64,000 bases of DNA from Chrysogorgia sp. JL179-B06 (taxonomy: Eukaryota > Cnidaria > Anthozoa > Scleralcyonacea > Chrysogorgiidae). Shown in pieces: positions 1 to 9,261 of this stretch. The translations under genes and the position numbers were made by a program. The stretch's first letter is position 1; every line of letters begins with the position of its first letter. The notes below the pieces were generated by a model. It saw only the letters and a program-made list of their open reading frames with translations. It did no database searches and was not told where the DNA came from. The DNA is taken from the NCBI GenBank assembly GCA_035772405.1, contig JAYKKM010000221.1, positions 1,492,501 through 1,556,500 of the forward strand, in the 5' to 3' direction.

Positions 1-1
1 T

Positions 2-1900
2 GTTAAATTTTCTACAATGATCGGGACCATAGCTCATATCACCCCCTTTTATGCAAAAAATTGTATTACGATTGCTAGTTTAGCTTTGAAAGTGTATAGA
101 CTTAATTTTTTAAAAAAAAATTGTGTAGGAATTATTCCTGCTTCGGGGTATAGGGGTGGTGTAAAACAGAGTTTAATTGCTATTGATTGGTTAGATGAAA
201 TTAATCGAGAAATAGGAGGAAATTTAGAATATATCTGTTCACAAAATGGGGAGAAAAACATTCTAGGACGTTTTGTCGATGGTTTTTATATTGATACGAT
301 ATATCAATTTCATGGTTGTTTTTATCACGGATGTCCCAAATGTTTCGACCCCTATGCATTAAACGTTCTTACAAACGAAAAATTTAGTAATTTATATGCA
401 AATACGCAACGTTTTTCTTGGACAATAAAAAATGCCGGTTACAAATTAATCGAGATGTGGGAATGTGATTATTTAGAAGAAAAAAAATATACACAGAAAC
501 AATTAATTGAAAAGAAAAGAAAATTTTATCCGTTTACTCCTTTAACACCACGTGACGCATTATATGGGGGGCGAACTTCCCCCGTATGTTTATTTAAAGA
601 AACAAAACCCAACGAACGAATAAGTTACGTAGATTTTACATCGCTATACCCTGATGTACAAAAAAATTATGATTTTCCTGTGGGTCATCCTACTATTTTA
701 CTGGGGAAAGATTGTAATAAAATAAAAATCAAGGACATATTTGGTTTAGTAAAATGTTGTATTTCACCTCCTCGAAATATTTACTTTCCTGTTTTACCTG
801 TTAGAATAGATGGGAAATTATTATTTCCATTATGTTATAAATGTGCTGTGGATAAATGTAATAAATGTGAACATAATGAAAACGATCGATACTTGACGGG
901 TACTTGGACTAGTGTTGAGATTAATGTTGCTATAGATAAGGGATATAAAATAATTGCTCTTTACGAAATATATCATTTTGAACGCAAAGAAAAAATCTTT
1001 TCACAATACGTAAATCAATTTTTAAAAATCAAACAAGAATCTTCAGGAATTCCTACGGATTGTTTGAATGCAGATGGAAGTAAAAATGATGATAAAATTA
1101 AACAGTATTGTAATGATTATTTAAAAAATGAAAATGTTTTTTTAGATAAAGACAAAATAGAGAAAAATCCCGGATTAAGAACTATTGCAAAAACATTTTT
1201 AAATTCGTTATGGGGAAAATTTGCTCAAAACGAAAATAATACACAAGTGTGTTTTTTAAACGATTATGAAGAATTATTAAATATTGCCAATGATAAAAGT
1301 AAAAAATTAACATCGATGGAATTTATAAACGAAACATTATTACGTTGTACGTATGAAAAAATTGATGATGCAACAACCCCTCTAAAAACGGGAAATGTAA
1401 TCATTGCGTGTTTTGTTACTGCATATGCACGTTTGAAATTATACGAGTTACTCGTTAAATTAGACGAGCGCGTTTTATATTTTGATACAGATTCTGTTAT
1501 TTATATATCTGATGAAAATAATTATACTGATGTTAAAACGGGAAAATATTTAGGAGATTTAACGAATGAATTAAATGAAAATGAATGGATAACAAATTTT
1601 TGTTCAACGGGTCCAAAATGTTACGCGTATATAACTAATTTAAATCAGGAATGTATTCATGTGAAAGGTTTTACTTTAAAAAATGAAACAATAAAAGAAA
1701 AATTGAATTTTTTATCCTTGACACAATGTGTTAAAAATCAAGATCAGATCATCGAAATTAAATATCACAATAAAATATGTAAAGATAAACTGAATCATAT
1801 TTTTATTGAGGATGAAATAAAAAAATTTTCATTTACATTTAATAAACGTGTTGTTAAAAATAATTTTAATACGATTCCGTTTGGATTTTTAGATAACTGA
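2..1900 (+). CDS. protein-primed family B DNA polymerase, 5' partial
   Basis: This would replicate the element by protein-primed synthesis. The frame is open back to base 2, so the ATG at 17 is internal and the N-terminal part lies upstream. Counting from that Met, a Cys-rich segment (FHGCFYHGCPKC) is at about 98-109 and the YGGR motif of protein-primed enzymes at 183-186. Motif A (DFTSLYP) is at 206-212, motif B (KTFLNSLWG) at 392-400 and motif C (YFDTDS) at 488-493. A KxY-like segment (GPKCYAY) is near 532-538. The metal-binding aspartates of motifs A and C are present and no stop interrupts the frame. The first visible residues fit the end of the exonuclease domain. The ATPase ATG follows the TGA after one base. 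Confidence 0.93.
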   Translation, partial: VKFSTMIGTIAHITPFYAKNCITIASLALKVYRLNFLKKNCVGIIPASGYRGGVKQSLIAIDWLDEINREIGGNLEYICSQNGEKNILGRFVDGFYIDTIYQFHGCFYHGCPKCFDPYALNVLTNEKFSNLYANTQRFSWTIKNAGYKLIEMWECDYLEEKKYTQKQLIEKKRKFYPFTPLTPRDALYGGRTSPVCLFKETKPNERISYVDFTSLYPDVQKNYDFPVGHPTILLGKDCNKIKIKDIFGLVKCCISPPRNIYFPVLPVRIDGKLLFPLCYKCAVDKCNKCEHNENDRYLTGTWTSVEINVAIDKGYKIIALYEIYHFERKEKIFSQYVNQFLKIKQESSGIPTDCLNADGSKNDDKIKQYCNDYLKNENVFLDKDKIEKNPGLRTIAKTFLNSLWGKFAQNENNTQVCFLNDYEELLNIANDKSKKLTSMEFINETLLRCTYEKIDDATTPLKTGNVIIACFVTAYARLKLYELLVKLDERVLYFDTDSVIYISDENNYTDVKTGKYLGDLTNELNENEWITNFCSTGPKCYAYITNLNQECIHVKGFTLKNETIKEKLNFLSLTQCVKNQDQIIEIKYHNKICKDKLNHIFIEDEIKKFSFTFNKRVVKNNFNTIPFGFLDN

Positions 1901-1901
1901 A

Positions 1902-2579
1902 ATGAACAATGTTTCATTACCATTTCAACACCCTTTTATGTTAACGTTATGTGGACCTAGTCAAAGTGGGAAAACATATTGGATATTACAATTATTGAAA
2001 AATATTAACATTATGATTACACCAGCAATTGTTAAAATTGTTTATTTATATTCAATTTATCAACCTCTGTACGCTGAAATGGAAAAAGTTCTTGCGGAAA
2101 AAAACAGATATTAGTGTTGAATTTATCGATTGTCAAAAGGGTATTCCCGCATTACCGATATACAAACGAATACCCGTGAAAATACGTTAATAATATTAGA
2201 TGATCTCATGTTAGTTGCAACATCATCAAAAGAAAATCTTGAAAGAATAGATAATATTGCAACACAAGATGTCCATCATCGTAATATTAGTGTTATTTTT
2301 ACATGTCAAAATTTAACATATGGTAATGGTAAATTGCGAAATTTACGTGTCAATAGTCAATATTATGTTATGTTTAAAAATTTAAGCGATTATAATAATA
2401 TGTATACGATATGTGATAATAAAAAAATTAATAGAAATAGATTTAATAAAGTATTAAGTGAAATTAATGAGAAACCCTATGGTTATTTGGTATTTGATAA
2501 TTGTAGAAAAGGGTATGAAAATTGTAGAATTAGAACCAATGTATTTCCACATGAATCAACGCTAATCTATGATTTGTAA
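1902..2579 (+). pseudogene. FtsK/HerA-like DNA-packaging ATPase, frameshifted
   Basis: The family pumps genome DNA into the capsid. The first frame (1902-2114) starts at an ATG one base after the polymerase stop and has a Walker A motif (GPSQSGKT) near residue 18. The C-terminal half is in another frame (to 2579) with a Walker B-like strand (TLIILDDLM) and a downstream TCQNL segment resembling the sensor region. The apparent start at 2130 is TTG, so it is not an independent gene. Coding-like sequence between the halves changes frame twice: once at the A7 run near 2099-2105 and once between about 2131 and 2165. Either this copy is dead or the assembly has indels. AATAAA-type sequence follows the stop. 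Confidence 0.85.
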
Positions 2580-2694
2580 ATAAATGTAAAAAGAAAAATA
2601 AATGTTTGTTAAAAAAAATAAAAGAGTTGTTGAAATTTTTTTTAAAAAGTATATATAGTATGGGGTATATTGTGTATGAATTTTTTTTTAAATC
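2580..2694. other. intergenic A+T-rich spacer
   Basis: The spacer between ATPase and basic-protein gene is almost pure A/T with poly-T and poly-A runs. Apart from the TATA box it holds nothing else recognisable. Confidence 0.5.
2650..2658 (+). promoter_or_regulatory. TATA box for small basic protein gene
   Basis: TATATATAG ends 37 bases before the ATG at 2695. The spacing allows transcription to start just upstream of the ORF. It is one of several similarly placed TATA motifs in this element. Confidence 0.5.
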
Positions 2695-2889
2695 ATGGCA
2701 AGAAGAAGATATAGAAGAAGTAGGAGAATTATCCTTAGAAAAAAGAAACAAAAAGGGGGTAGTGCTCTAGATATTTTTGGACCTTTGGGATCGTTAGTTG
2801 GAAATCAATTGGGATTTGGTATTCGAAAAAGAAAAAGAAAAAGAAAACAAAAAGGGGGGTGGGGTATTCCTAGTTTTTATTCCGTCTAG
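2695..2889 (+). CDS. small very basic protein with KQKGG motifs (core-protein-like)
   Basis: The 64-residue protein opens with an Arg-rich stretch (MARRRYRRSRR). It contains two basic tracts that each end in KQKGG (about residues 17-22 and 50-55), separated by a hydrophobic Gly-rich segment (FGPLGSLVGNQLGFG). Such composition suits a DNA-condensing virion core peptide, like adenovirus pX, but similarity is by composition only. A third copy of the IRKRKQKGG unit lies downstream in a different frame (about 2898-2957), so the gene probably once continued and was cut by a frameshift near 2870-2890. The ATG sits 37 bases after a TATA box. Confidence 0.65.
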   Translation: MARRRYRRSRRIILRKKKQKGGSALDIFGPLGSLVGNQLGFGIRKRKRKRKQKGGWGIPSFYSV

Positions 2890-2960
2890 CTGGATCGGGT
2901 ATTCGAAAAAGAAAACAAAAAGGAGGGTTTTTTTTCAAGCGGATAGAGGGGTAAAGAGCA
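2890..2960 (+). pseudogene. out-of-frame third KQKGG repeat
   Basis: Just past the stop of the basic protein, another frame encodes a Gly-Ser-Gly-Ile-Arg-Lys stretch ending in KQKGG, followed by a stop near 2960. It is a near copy of the preceding in-frame repeat, so the region looks like the frameshifted tail of the same gene. Confidence 0.5.
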
Positions 2961-2986
2961 TGTCAACATTAGTAAGAAAAAGATAT

Positions 2987-3003
2987 GGGTAACAGTGTTA
3001 CCC
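2987..3003. terminator. perfect hairpin between convergent genes
   Basis: GGGTAAC, a 3-base loop, then GTTACCC forms a 7-bp perfect stem. It lies between the + strand basic-protein gene and the - strand protease gene, where transcripts converge. A role in 3' end formation is inferred only. Confidence 0.35.
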
Positions 3004-3048
3004 TTAGAAAAAATATAAACAGTGTAAATAAGTTAATTTTTTGTTTAA

Positions 3049-3663
3049 TTAAAAATTGGCATTATTAAAACTACAACATGACTGATTGTTATTACTCTTC
3101 TTACAATTTTTTTTACATTTTTTATTATATATTCCTACGAGTACACGACCTAAAATTGTTTCTATTTTTTTTTTTAATTTAATATCGTTTTTTAATTTAA
3201 TACGTTCATTTTTAAATATTTTTTGTTTATTATTATTTTCGAATTCATTACGACATTGATTGTATAAATATAATAAACTCCAATTTCCACACACGGCTGT
3301 ATTTTTGGATTGTAATTGTTTACTTTGAATATATTGAAATGTTAGTCCTTTTTTTACACTATAATCATACCAATATTCACGTTTATAAAACGAGACATCT
3401 TTTGCAAAACTATCAAAAAAATTCATATGTTTTTCTTTATCCACCCATATAGCAATCCAATGTTGACCGTTTTGATCTGCTTCATCCGTATTCCAAATCC
3501 AACACGAGGGATAATAAATTTTTTTAGGAAAAATATTTGCAGGAAATGTACCCAAATAATATTTATTTAAAAACTTATTTATTTTTGAAATTTTATTAAT
3601 CTCGTTCGTAAATAAAAATTGGGTTAAAAAACAATGTAAATTCATTGCTTTTTGCGTCGCCAT
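3049..3663 (-). CDS. adenain/Ulp1-like capsid maturation cysteine protease
   Basis: Polinton proteases of this family process capsid and core proteins during assembly. The 204-residue protein matches adenovirus protease in size. The catalytic set is visible: His68 in GQHWIAIW, Asp84 in NFFDSF, Gln118, and Cys125 in AVCGNWS. The Gln to Cys spacing of seven equals that in adenain. The C-terminus is Lys/Cys/Asn-rich. The ATG at 3663 lies inside the end of the upstream gene (22-base overlap), so the two are probably expressed from one - strand transcript with the rest of the capsid block. The frame is intact. Confidence 0.88.
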   Translation of the reverse strand: MATQKAMNLHCFLTQFLFTNEINKISKINKFLNKYYLGTFPANIFPKKIYYPSCWIWNTDEADQNGQHWIAIWVDKEKHMNFFDSFAKDVSFYKREYWYDYSVKKGLTFQYIQSKQLQSKNTAVCGNWSLLYLYNQCRNEFENNNKQKIFKNERIKLKNDIKLKKKIETILGRVLVGIYNKKCKKNCKKSNNNQSCCSFNNANF

Positions 3664-4313
3664 TTTCTTTGTGTTGTATAGGGTTGCGTTGAGGGTATAG
3701 GAATGTGGGTGGTGAGTGATGTAGAGGGTTCTTCGTGACTCGCAAGACTGGGTTTTCCCAAATTTATATAACGTTGTCGTAATTTTATATTTCGTATATA
3801 ATGGGCAGGCATATGTAATTTTTTCAATTCTTTTAAAGCAGCCGCCTGCTTTTGTTGTGTAAGATTGAACATGTTTTGTTTGCTGACATTATGCGTTAAA
3901 TCGTATAATAAATCATGATGGTTTATGGAAACACCGTTTATTTTTATTATATCTGTCCCCCCAATTTTAATTTTTTTCCTTTCAAGAAATTCTTTTATTT
4001 GTTGACCACTTGTCACAGTCGGTGTTCTCCTTGGTGATTCATCATTGGTCACCTCATTTTCAAGTTCATTACTTTTTCTTTTCATATTTTGTTGTCTTTT
4101 TAAAAAACTAACCATACTCTCTGCGACACGTTGATCATTATTAACTTTTTTCATTTCTTCTTTCATTTTATTTTTACTTTCAATAAGTTCGAAATTATTT
4201 TTGTTGTTAATTCCCTGCAATAATTTTTCGTTTTCATGATCAGTTTTGATTAAATCTAAAATTTCATTTAATTTACTCGGATTAATTAATTGCATTTTAT
4301 TTACTTCGGTCAT
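3642..4313 (-). CDS. unknown structural-block protein with coiled-coil N-terminus
   Basis: The 223-residue product is not recognised. The first about 95 residues are rich in Lys, Glu and Asn and look helical or coiled-coil. A short ordered segment (GGTDIIKINGVSINHHDLLY) follows near 117-136, and the C-terminus is basic with Ser/Thr/Pro stretches ending in RKWRRKKQ. Its place between major capsid and protease genes, with overlaps on both sides, suggests a minor virion or scaffold protein. That is inference from position. It starts at an ATG 17 bases inside the end of the upstream acidic gene. Confidence 0.6.
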   Translation of the reverse strand: MTEVNKMQLINPSKLNEILDLIKTDHENEKLLQGINNKNNFELIESKNKMKEEMKKVNNDQRVAESMVSFLKRQQNMKRKSNELENEVTNDESPRRTPTVTSGQQIKEFLERKKIKIGGTDIIKINGVSINHHDLLYDLTHNVSKQNMFNLTQQKQAAALKELKKLHMPAHYIRNIKLRQRYINLGKPSLASHEEPSTSLTTHIPIPSTQPYTTQRKWRRKKQ

Positions 4314-4852
4314 TTTTTTTAATTTGTAGGTTAAGTAATTTGTATGCTTTTTGATATATGTTGATTATACGAAAATCCTCAGATAATAATATTTTTAAAT
4401 CTTTTTCTTTTATTTTGTTCTTTGAAAACTTATTCAAAATATATTTATTATCACTGGAAAGTTGGATCGAAATTTTTTTATTTAAAATATTTTTAGCAAT
4501 GTATTGTAATTTATTAATTAATTGAGAATCTAACAACGTATTTTTTTTATCAATATCTGCTTTAAGATATTTTTTTAACGAGGGTAAAAAATCCTTTTTT
4601 TTTTTTTTCAAAAGCTTTTTTCTTTATTTTATTTAATTGAACTAATGTTTCTAAAAATTTTAAATCATCTTCGCAACTTGATGAAGATGAAGTAACGGAA
4701 CTTTCACTATCCATTTCATCACTAACATCATCGCTAACAACATCGCTATCATTTTCACTATCATCCTCCTCTTCATCATCATCTCTTGAATTATCATTTT
4801 TTTCGTCTTTTTTTTCGTCTTTATTTAATTCATCATTTTTTTCTTCATTCAT
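4297..4852 (-). pseudogene. acidic-to-basic protein, frameshifted at a 14-base A run
   Basis: The upstream half starts at the ATG at 4852. It is dominated by Asp/Glu/Ser (about residues 1-65) and then turns Lys-rich, ending at 4562. The downstream half (4297-4611) has no ATG at all and begins at a TTG inside the same poly-A run (T14 on +, 4595-4608), then stays Lys/Ile/Leu-rich. Total length is one base off a multiple of three, so a single indel in the homopolymer explains the break. The intact protein would be about 184 residues. No family is recognised. The acidic tract could mimic DNA or bind basic core proteins, but that is speculation. Confidence 0.6.
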
Positions 4853-4859
4853 TTTTTTT

Positions 4860-4991
4860 TTATGCGTAAACTGAAAACGGTGGAAATACAAGAATATGTT
4901 CACGATTTAGGGGTATTTTGTTAATAACTGGTTTTTTTATTTTTGGTTTTTTTATTCTATTCTTTGTTGTAATGGGTTTTGTGTTCTTCAT
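4860..4991 (-). CDS. small basic ORF, 43 residues
   Basis: An ATG at 4991 opens a 43-residue frame with a Lys-rich first half (RIKKPKIKKPVINK) and a hydrophobic end (ILVFPPFSVYA). It fills the gap between the capsid gene (stop at 5026) and the acidic gene (ATG at 4852) with an 8-base spacer. Dense packing of this strand supports it, but there is no homology evidence. Confidence 0.4.
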   Translation of the reverse strand: MKNTKPITTKNRIKKPKIKKPVINKIPLNREHILVFPPFSVYA

Positions 4992-5025
4992 TTTTTTTTG
5001 TACATCCCCTTACAAATGTTGATAA

Positions 5026-6357
5026 TTAAATGCTGTGTAATAATCTTGCAGGGGTATTTAATCCCACTCTAATTTCATTTCGAAATTCACCAACAAATAT
5101 TAACGCCCCTTGAACTGTAATTTGAGAAAAATGAAAATCCACATTAACATTTCCCGACGGTCTTATGGGTAATACTGCAAGATGAGAGTCTCTATTATCT
5201 GTTAAATCAAATGCTAATATAGAATACCCGTTTATAAAGTCATTATAAGTTATTGGCATTTCTGAATAGTTGCGATTTAATACCGCGCGTAATTTTGAGT
5301 AAGCTTCAGCATGATTTTCAATTCTCCCGACAACAGCGTTATTTACGGAAACTTCAACATTATCATAATTAGGCCAGTTAAATTCAAAAATATTATGAGT
5401 ATATGATCCGTTCCAATTTGCTAATGGCGAAAATACAATATATAAACGTGTAGGAACGCTACCATTAAACACATCGATTACTTGATGTGAATTTCGTCCT
5501 GCAGCTACTGATTCAGTAATACAACGATAATTGGTTGTATAATATAATGTTTCTTTATTATTGGACACCATCCCTATATTAAGAGCATTTGATAATTGTT
5601 TTTTTGGTTTAAATACAGGAATTTTTATTTTAAAATCGTCTAGGGTAATTATAGTATCAGCAACGGGCATATTCGCATGATCGGCCCCCATCATTACAAT
5701 TGTATTTAATGCACGCGTTAAACGTAATTCAACTTTATACGCTGTAGGAATATATATTTCAGTACCCCCTTCGCTAAATAATGAACAATCAATCTCATCT
5801 ATCAAATTCTGCGATTGATTTTGAAATGCAATTGTTTTTTGTCTTCCCCCTGCATTTACGACATTAGTTCCATTCGTGAAACCCACGATATCGCTCATAT
5901 GTTCGGCTGTATCTAAATATGCTATATTAAGCTCTTTAGAATCTTTATATCCCGATGGTATTTGACGCGTTATAAATTCTATCCATGATGCAAAATGTGC
6001 AAAATTATCTGATGGTGTAATTAAATTTTCATTTATTTTTAATTCTTTTGTTTTCCACATTGTGCGAAGGGGTAATGTAATCATCGCAAACCCCGATGTT
6101 GCAGGTGCTATAAGTCCAGCAGCATTTCTAATCGATACTCTAGCCATTATTTTAGCATCGCTTGTTTTCATTAATCCTACGGCGTTCCCATGTCTTGTAA
6201 ACGTGTATACTGACGATTGATTATCTACGGGCGTTGCGATAATTTCCGTTTCACGACATTCCGTAAACGTATCATTATAGGGTGATGACGTAAAAAATTG
6301 TAAAGGCTCGCTAAATAATATGTCATTTTTTTCCACATCTTCAATTTTTTTACTCAT
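5026..6357 (-). CDS. major capsid protein (double-jelly-roll, F54H12.2-like)
   Basis: This is the main building block of an icosahedral shell. The 443-residue product carries the hallmarks of the animal Polinton capsid family often annotated F54H12.2-like. These are VPTRLYIVF near 301-309, a WNGSYTHNIFEFNW block, NGYSILAFDLT at 376-386, GNVNVDFHF near 402 and a closing GEFRNEIRVGLN strand. An upstream in-frame extension to 6447 overlaps the preceding gene and lacks viral-protein character, so the ATG at 6357 (MSKK) is preferred. The preceding basic-protein gene ends 10 bases upstream. The frame is fully open. Confidence 0.88.
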   Translation of the reverse strand: MSKKIEDVEKNDILFSEPLQFFTSSPYNDTFTECRETEIIATPVDNQSSVYTFTRHGNAVGLMKTSDAKIMARVSIRNAAGLIAPATSGFAMITLPLRTMWKTKELKINENLITPSDNFAHFASWIEFITRQIPSGYKDSKELNIAYLDTAEHMSDIVGFTNGTNVVNAGGRQKTIAFQNQSQNLIDEIDCSLFSEGGTEIYIPTAYKVELRLTRALNTIVMMGADHANMPVADTIITLDDFKIKIPVFKPKKQLSNALNIGMVSNNKETLYYTTNYRCITESVAAGRNSHQVIDVFNGSVPTRLYIVFSPLANWNGSYTHNIFEFNWPNYDNVEVSVNNAVVGRIENHAEAYSKLRAVLNRNYSEMPITYNDFINGYSILAFDLTDNRDSHLAVLPIRPSGNVNVDFHFSQITVQGALIFVGEFRNEIRVGLNTPARLLHSI

Positions 6358-6367
6358 TTTATTTTTT

Positions 6368-6529
6368 TTAAACGTTAATTTTAAGAATATTTGAAAGTGT
6401 TCCCAACACTTGAGGAAGAACCATACCCAGTGCCAATGCTCCACCAAACCCTCCTTTTTGTATTTTTCTTCTACGTTTTCTTATTCCTCTTTTGTTTTTT
6501 CTTTTTTTGATGTATTTTTTACGCGTCAT
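6368..6529 (-). CDS. small basic core-like protein with IQKGG motif
   Basis: This 53-residue ORF begins MTRKKYIKKRK and continues Lys/Arg-rich to RRRKIQKGG (about residues 19-27). It then becomes hydrophobic and Gly-rich (FGGALALGMVLPQVLG). The layout repeats that of the + strand basic protein at 2695. Position directly before the capsid gene suggests a virion component, perhaps a DNA-binding core or membrane-active peptide. No known family is assigned. Confidence 0.6.
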   Translation of the reverse strand: MTRKKYIKKRKNKRGIRKRRRKIQKGGFGGALALGMVLPQVLGTLSNILKINV

Positions 6530-6646
6530 TTATTTTATTTTTAAAAAACAACAATAACCACAACAACAATAAAAATAATAATAATATACACAACATTATG
6601 ATTTTTTTATATAACTTTTTTTTTATTTATACTTTTTTTACACAGT
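6530..6646. other. spacer with CAA/AATA-rich low complexity
   Basis: This short A+T-rich gap holds ACAACAATAACC-like simple sequence. No gene or clear promoter is seen. Confidence 0.4.
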
Positions 6647-6907
6647 CTATCTATTTTGTAAAAAACGTATTACATTTGGATCTATTTTTTTTCTCTTTTT
6701 TTTATTATCACTTGTATAATAAGTATCTAAATTTAAATTTGAGGGTAATCCCACACCCTCATTTAATAAAATTTCTTTCTTAGTTGGATTTTCTTTATTT
6801 TTTCTTTTCACAACAAAATATGATGAGGAATAATTTTTTCCACGATTTCTACCGTTTAACAATTCAGTGTAATCTTCTACGGATAGTTCATTTATTTTTT
6901 CAGTCAT
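6647..6907 (-). CDS. unknown 86-residue protein
   Basis: The protein starts MTEKINELSVEDYTELL from an ATG at 6907, inside the last codons of the upstream gene (stop at 6900). An earlier in-frame Met (6922) is possible. The product is hydrophilic, Lys/Asn-rich and unlike families I recognise. The overlap and common strand put it in the capsid transcription block. Confidence 0.5.
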   Translation of the reverse strand: MTEKINELSVEDYTELLNGRNRGKNYSSSYFVVKRKNKENPTKKEILLNEGVGLPSNLNLDTYYTSDNKKKRKKIDPNVIRFLQNR

Positions 6908-7388
6908 TATTTTTTTCTTCAAATAAATTTATAGATATCTTAATTTCTTCACCTTTTAACGGCACGTTATTCTCATAGTTAATAAAGAACTGTAGTGATT
7001 GTTTAGCCTCTTTATCACTCATAAATAAAAAATATGGGAATTTTTTTTTTTCATCATTTAATGATGTATAAGGATTTTTTTCGTCAATATAAAATAATTC
7101 TTTTATAGTATATATAAAACGTTGTGTTGCATTGGAAATAATAGTAGATGTAGAAACTGAAATCGTACCATTATTTATTTTTTTTGATTGTTTTATTGCA
7201 CTGAAATCCATTTTGTTTGCACACGTAATTCGAAATGAATTTTTGATATTTTTATATTCAATCGAATTTAAATTCCATAAAAAATTTTTCCCACTATTTA
7301 CTAACACGTAAAGAGAAAAAGGATAAAATATTTTATATTCTTTAATTATCATTTCCCCATTTTTTTCTTCAAGAACAATCAAAAGCAT
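6900..7388 (-). CDS. unknown 162-residue protein in capsid block
   Basis: The ATG at 7388 shares its A with the stop of the penton-like gene (TAATG), which favours this start over the more upstream Met at 7409. The protein mixes beta-prone and Lys/Asn-rich segments (for example KIFYPFSLYVLVNSG and ISVSTSTIISNATQRFIYTI). No domain is recognised. Its position directly after the penton-like gene suggests a virion-associated role, which is inference only. Confidence 0.55.
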   Translation of the reverse strand: MLLIVLEEKNGEMIIKEYKIFYPFSLYVLVNSGKNFLWNLNSIEYKNIKNSFRITCANKMDFSAIKQSKKINNGTISVSTSTIISNATQRFIYTIKELFYIDEKNPYTSLNDEKKKFPYFLFMSDKEAKQSLQFFINYENNVPLKGEEIKISINLFEEKNND

Positions 7389-8348
7389 TATGTTGAATGT
7401 ATTAAACAATCAATACTAAGCGTTCCCGAATCAAAAGGAACTAATTTTCCTGTAGTATCTTTAACTTTAATATGAATTTCTCTTATAATGTCTTTTTTTA
7501 ATTTTCTCAATGATTTTGGGGGACTATAATAAACTAATTGTCCATCCCCCCCACCACCTTGTCGATGCCATTGAATGGGTACTGTTGTTAACAATTCGGA
7601 ACAACTATCACCAACTAACCCCAGTTTCTATTTCATCACAATATATAAACATTTTATTTAATCCGTCGGATACATCGGGTAAGTAATCAAAATGTTTAGA
7701 AAAAAGGGTTCGAGGTGTAGGGTTATCTTTTTTTATTTCAAACAAGAGAGGTACGATTTCAAGACCTTTTTCATTTTTTAAACCTAGCATAAAAGCTAAT
7801 TTTTTTGAAAATAATATATTAATCTTTTGATTAAAAGAAGCATATTGAATACCCTTTTTTTCTACCGTAGTCTTGTTAGATAATCGAAATTCATTTACCT
7901 GTAACCCATCGACTGCTTTACTCGCATTTTCATATACCCAATACTCAATCTCAACATTAACATTAATAATTACTTTCCCATTTGATCCGATGGTACAAAA
8001 AATTTCAAATCCTTCTAAGATATTATTTAAAAATATAATTAATGAAGATAAATCATAAATTCCGTCGGGTATAATAAATTTATCCGATGTAAAAACGAAC
8101 TCACTGTTTGCGTATACCGAATTATTATTTTCTTCGGGTATAAAATTCTTATAGGTTATGATAAATGAAAAAAAACATTCATCACCTACAATATTTTTAG
8201 TTGTTTGAGGATAACAAACTTGTAAAACTTCTAAAAAACATTCATTGTTCAAAGCATCAATGGGTTGTGCAATTTTCATTTCAAAATCATTAATCAAATT
8301 CTTTTGAAGTCCTCTTGATATTGAATTACTAGCAATGTGTAAATTCAT
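7388..8348 (-). pseudogene. penton-like minor capsid protein, frameshifted
   Basis: Penton-base-like proteins close the fivefold vertices of Polinton-type capsids. The first frame (7608-8348) opens MNLHIASNS and continues through an IDALNNECFLEVLQVCYP block to a conserved-looking FIYCDEIE segment just before its stop. The second frame (7388-7594) has no ATG. It carries the C-terminal signature of the family: VPIQW, a Gly-rich turn, YYSPPKSLRKL, then IHIKVKDTTGKLVPFDSGTL. The halves adjoin around a GGGG run near 7620, and the combined length is one base off a multiple of three, so one indel explains the break. It stands between integrase and the 162-residue gene. Confidence 0.75.
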
Positions 8349-8356
8349 TTTTTTTT

Positions 8357-9259
8357 TTAAACTTGTAATTCAGCACGATAAAAAATTCCTTTAATTTCTT
8401 CACGTTGTTCGTCTTCTAATTGATATGTAACGGGGTCGGTGATAAATACTTTTTTAATAAAAAATATCTCATTTGTCCATCGTCGAAGACTGCTTTTTTC
8501 AAAAATATTATTTTTTACTCTCGCAATACGTACACGCGTACCTTCTCGTATCAGATCTTGAGTGGGAATAGGATAATTTAAATGATCACGTACCATTTTA
8601 TTTTTTACTTTACGTATTTTTCCTTTTTTTTCTTCGCGATAAATTTCAAAAGGTGTTGCACCAGCTAATGCTTTATGTGGAGAATTATTATAACGTTTAA
8701 CAATAAGGGGTAAATACTGAATATAGTCAAATTCTCCAGTCATTGTTAAAACACGACGAACCATTGTTTTTAAAGTTCCAATTACACGTTCCACATGGGA
8801 TGCTTTTATTTCTCTATTATACGTATGAAATACTTCAAAATTATATGTTTTACTTAATTTCGTACGTATATCTTGAAATTCTGTTCCTTCATCACTTTGA
8901 ATTTTAAGAGGGGCTATTCCTTCTTCAATAAGAATACTTTCAAATTTATTTTTAACATTATTAGCCGTTTTCTTTTTTATTAATTTCACCCAGCAAAATC
9001 TTGAAAAAATATCAATACACACCAACCAATAACGATATTGATTATTATATCGGGCTAAATCTTTATTTTCAGCTAAATCAATTTCCCATTGTTCATTATT
9101 TTTATTAACAGCATATTTCAAACGTCTATATTTTTTTTTACTACTACTATGTAATCTATAATTAGAATAATCCTCATCAGTTAATGTCTCTCCTTTTAAT
9201 AATCTTGAAGCTTTTTCAATAAAGTCAGCAGAAAATTTAGTTTTTTTCTTTTTACTCAT
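8357..9259 (-). CDS. retroviral-type (rve) integrase of Polinton family
   Basis: The enzyme inserts the element DNA into host chromosomes. The 300-residue protein has an RNase H-fold core with candidate catalytic residues Asp61 (WEIDLAE), Asp123 (QSDEGTEF) and Glu157 (ASHVERVIGTLK). The last two are separated by 33 residues, close to the D,D35E spacing. WLVCIDIFSRFCWV and the NNSPHKAL segment are typical of Polinton integrases. The C-terminal 80 residues (TRVRIARVK, then FYRAELQV) form the usual SH3-like tail. No N-terminal HHCC zinc finger is seen. The ATG at 9259 follows the upstream stop by two bases. The frame is intact. Confidence 0.92.
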   Translation of the reverse strand: MSKKKKTKFSADFIEKASRLLKGETLTDEDYSNYRLHSSSKKKYRRLKYAVNKNNEQWEIDLAENKDLARYNNQYRYWLVCIDIFSRFCWVKLIKKKTANNVKNKFESILIEEGIAPLKIQSDEGTEFQDIRTKLSKTYNFEVFHTYNREIKASHVERVIGTLKTMVRRVLTMTGEFDYIQYLPLIVKRYNNSPHKALAGATPFEIYREEKKGKIRKVKNKMVRDHLNYPIPTQDLIREGTRVRIARVKNNIFEKSSLRRWTNEIFFIKKVFITDPVTYQLEDEQREEIKGIFYRAELQV

Positions 9260-9261
9260 TT

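Noticed and set aside
2798..2992. 64-codon + strand frame overlapping the basic protein gene
   Set aside because: It begins at TTG and is the wrong-frame reading of the same Lys-rich repeats.
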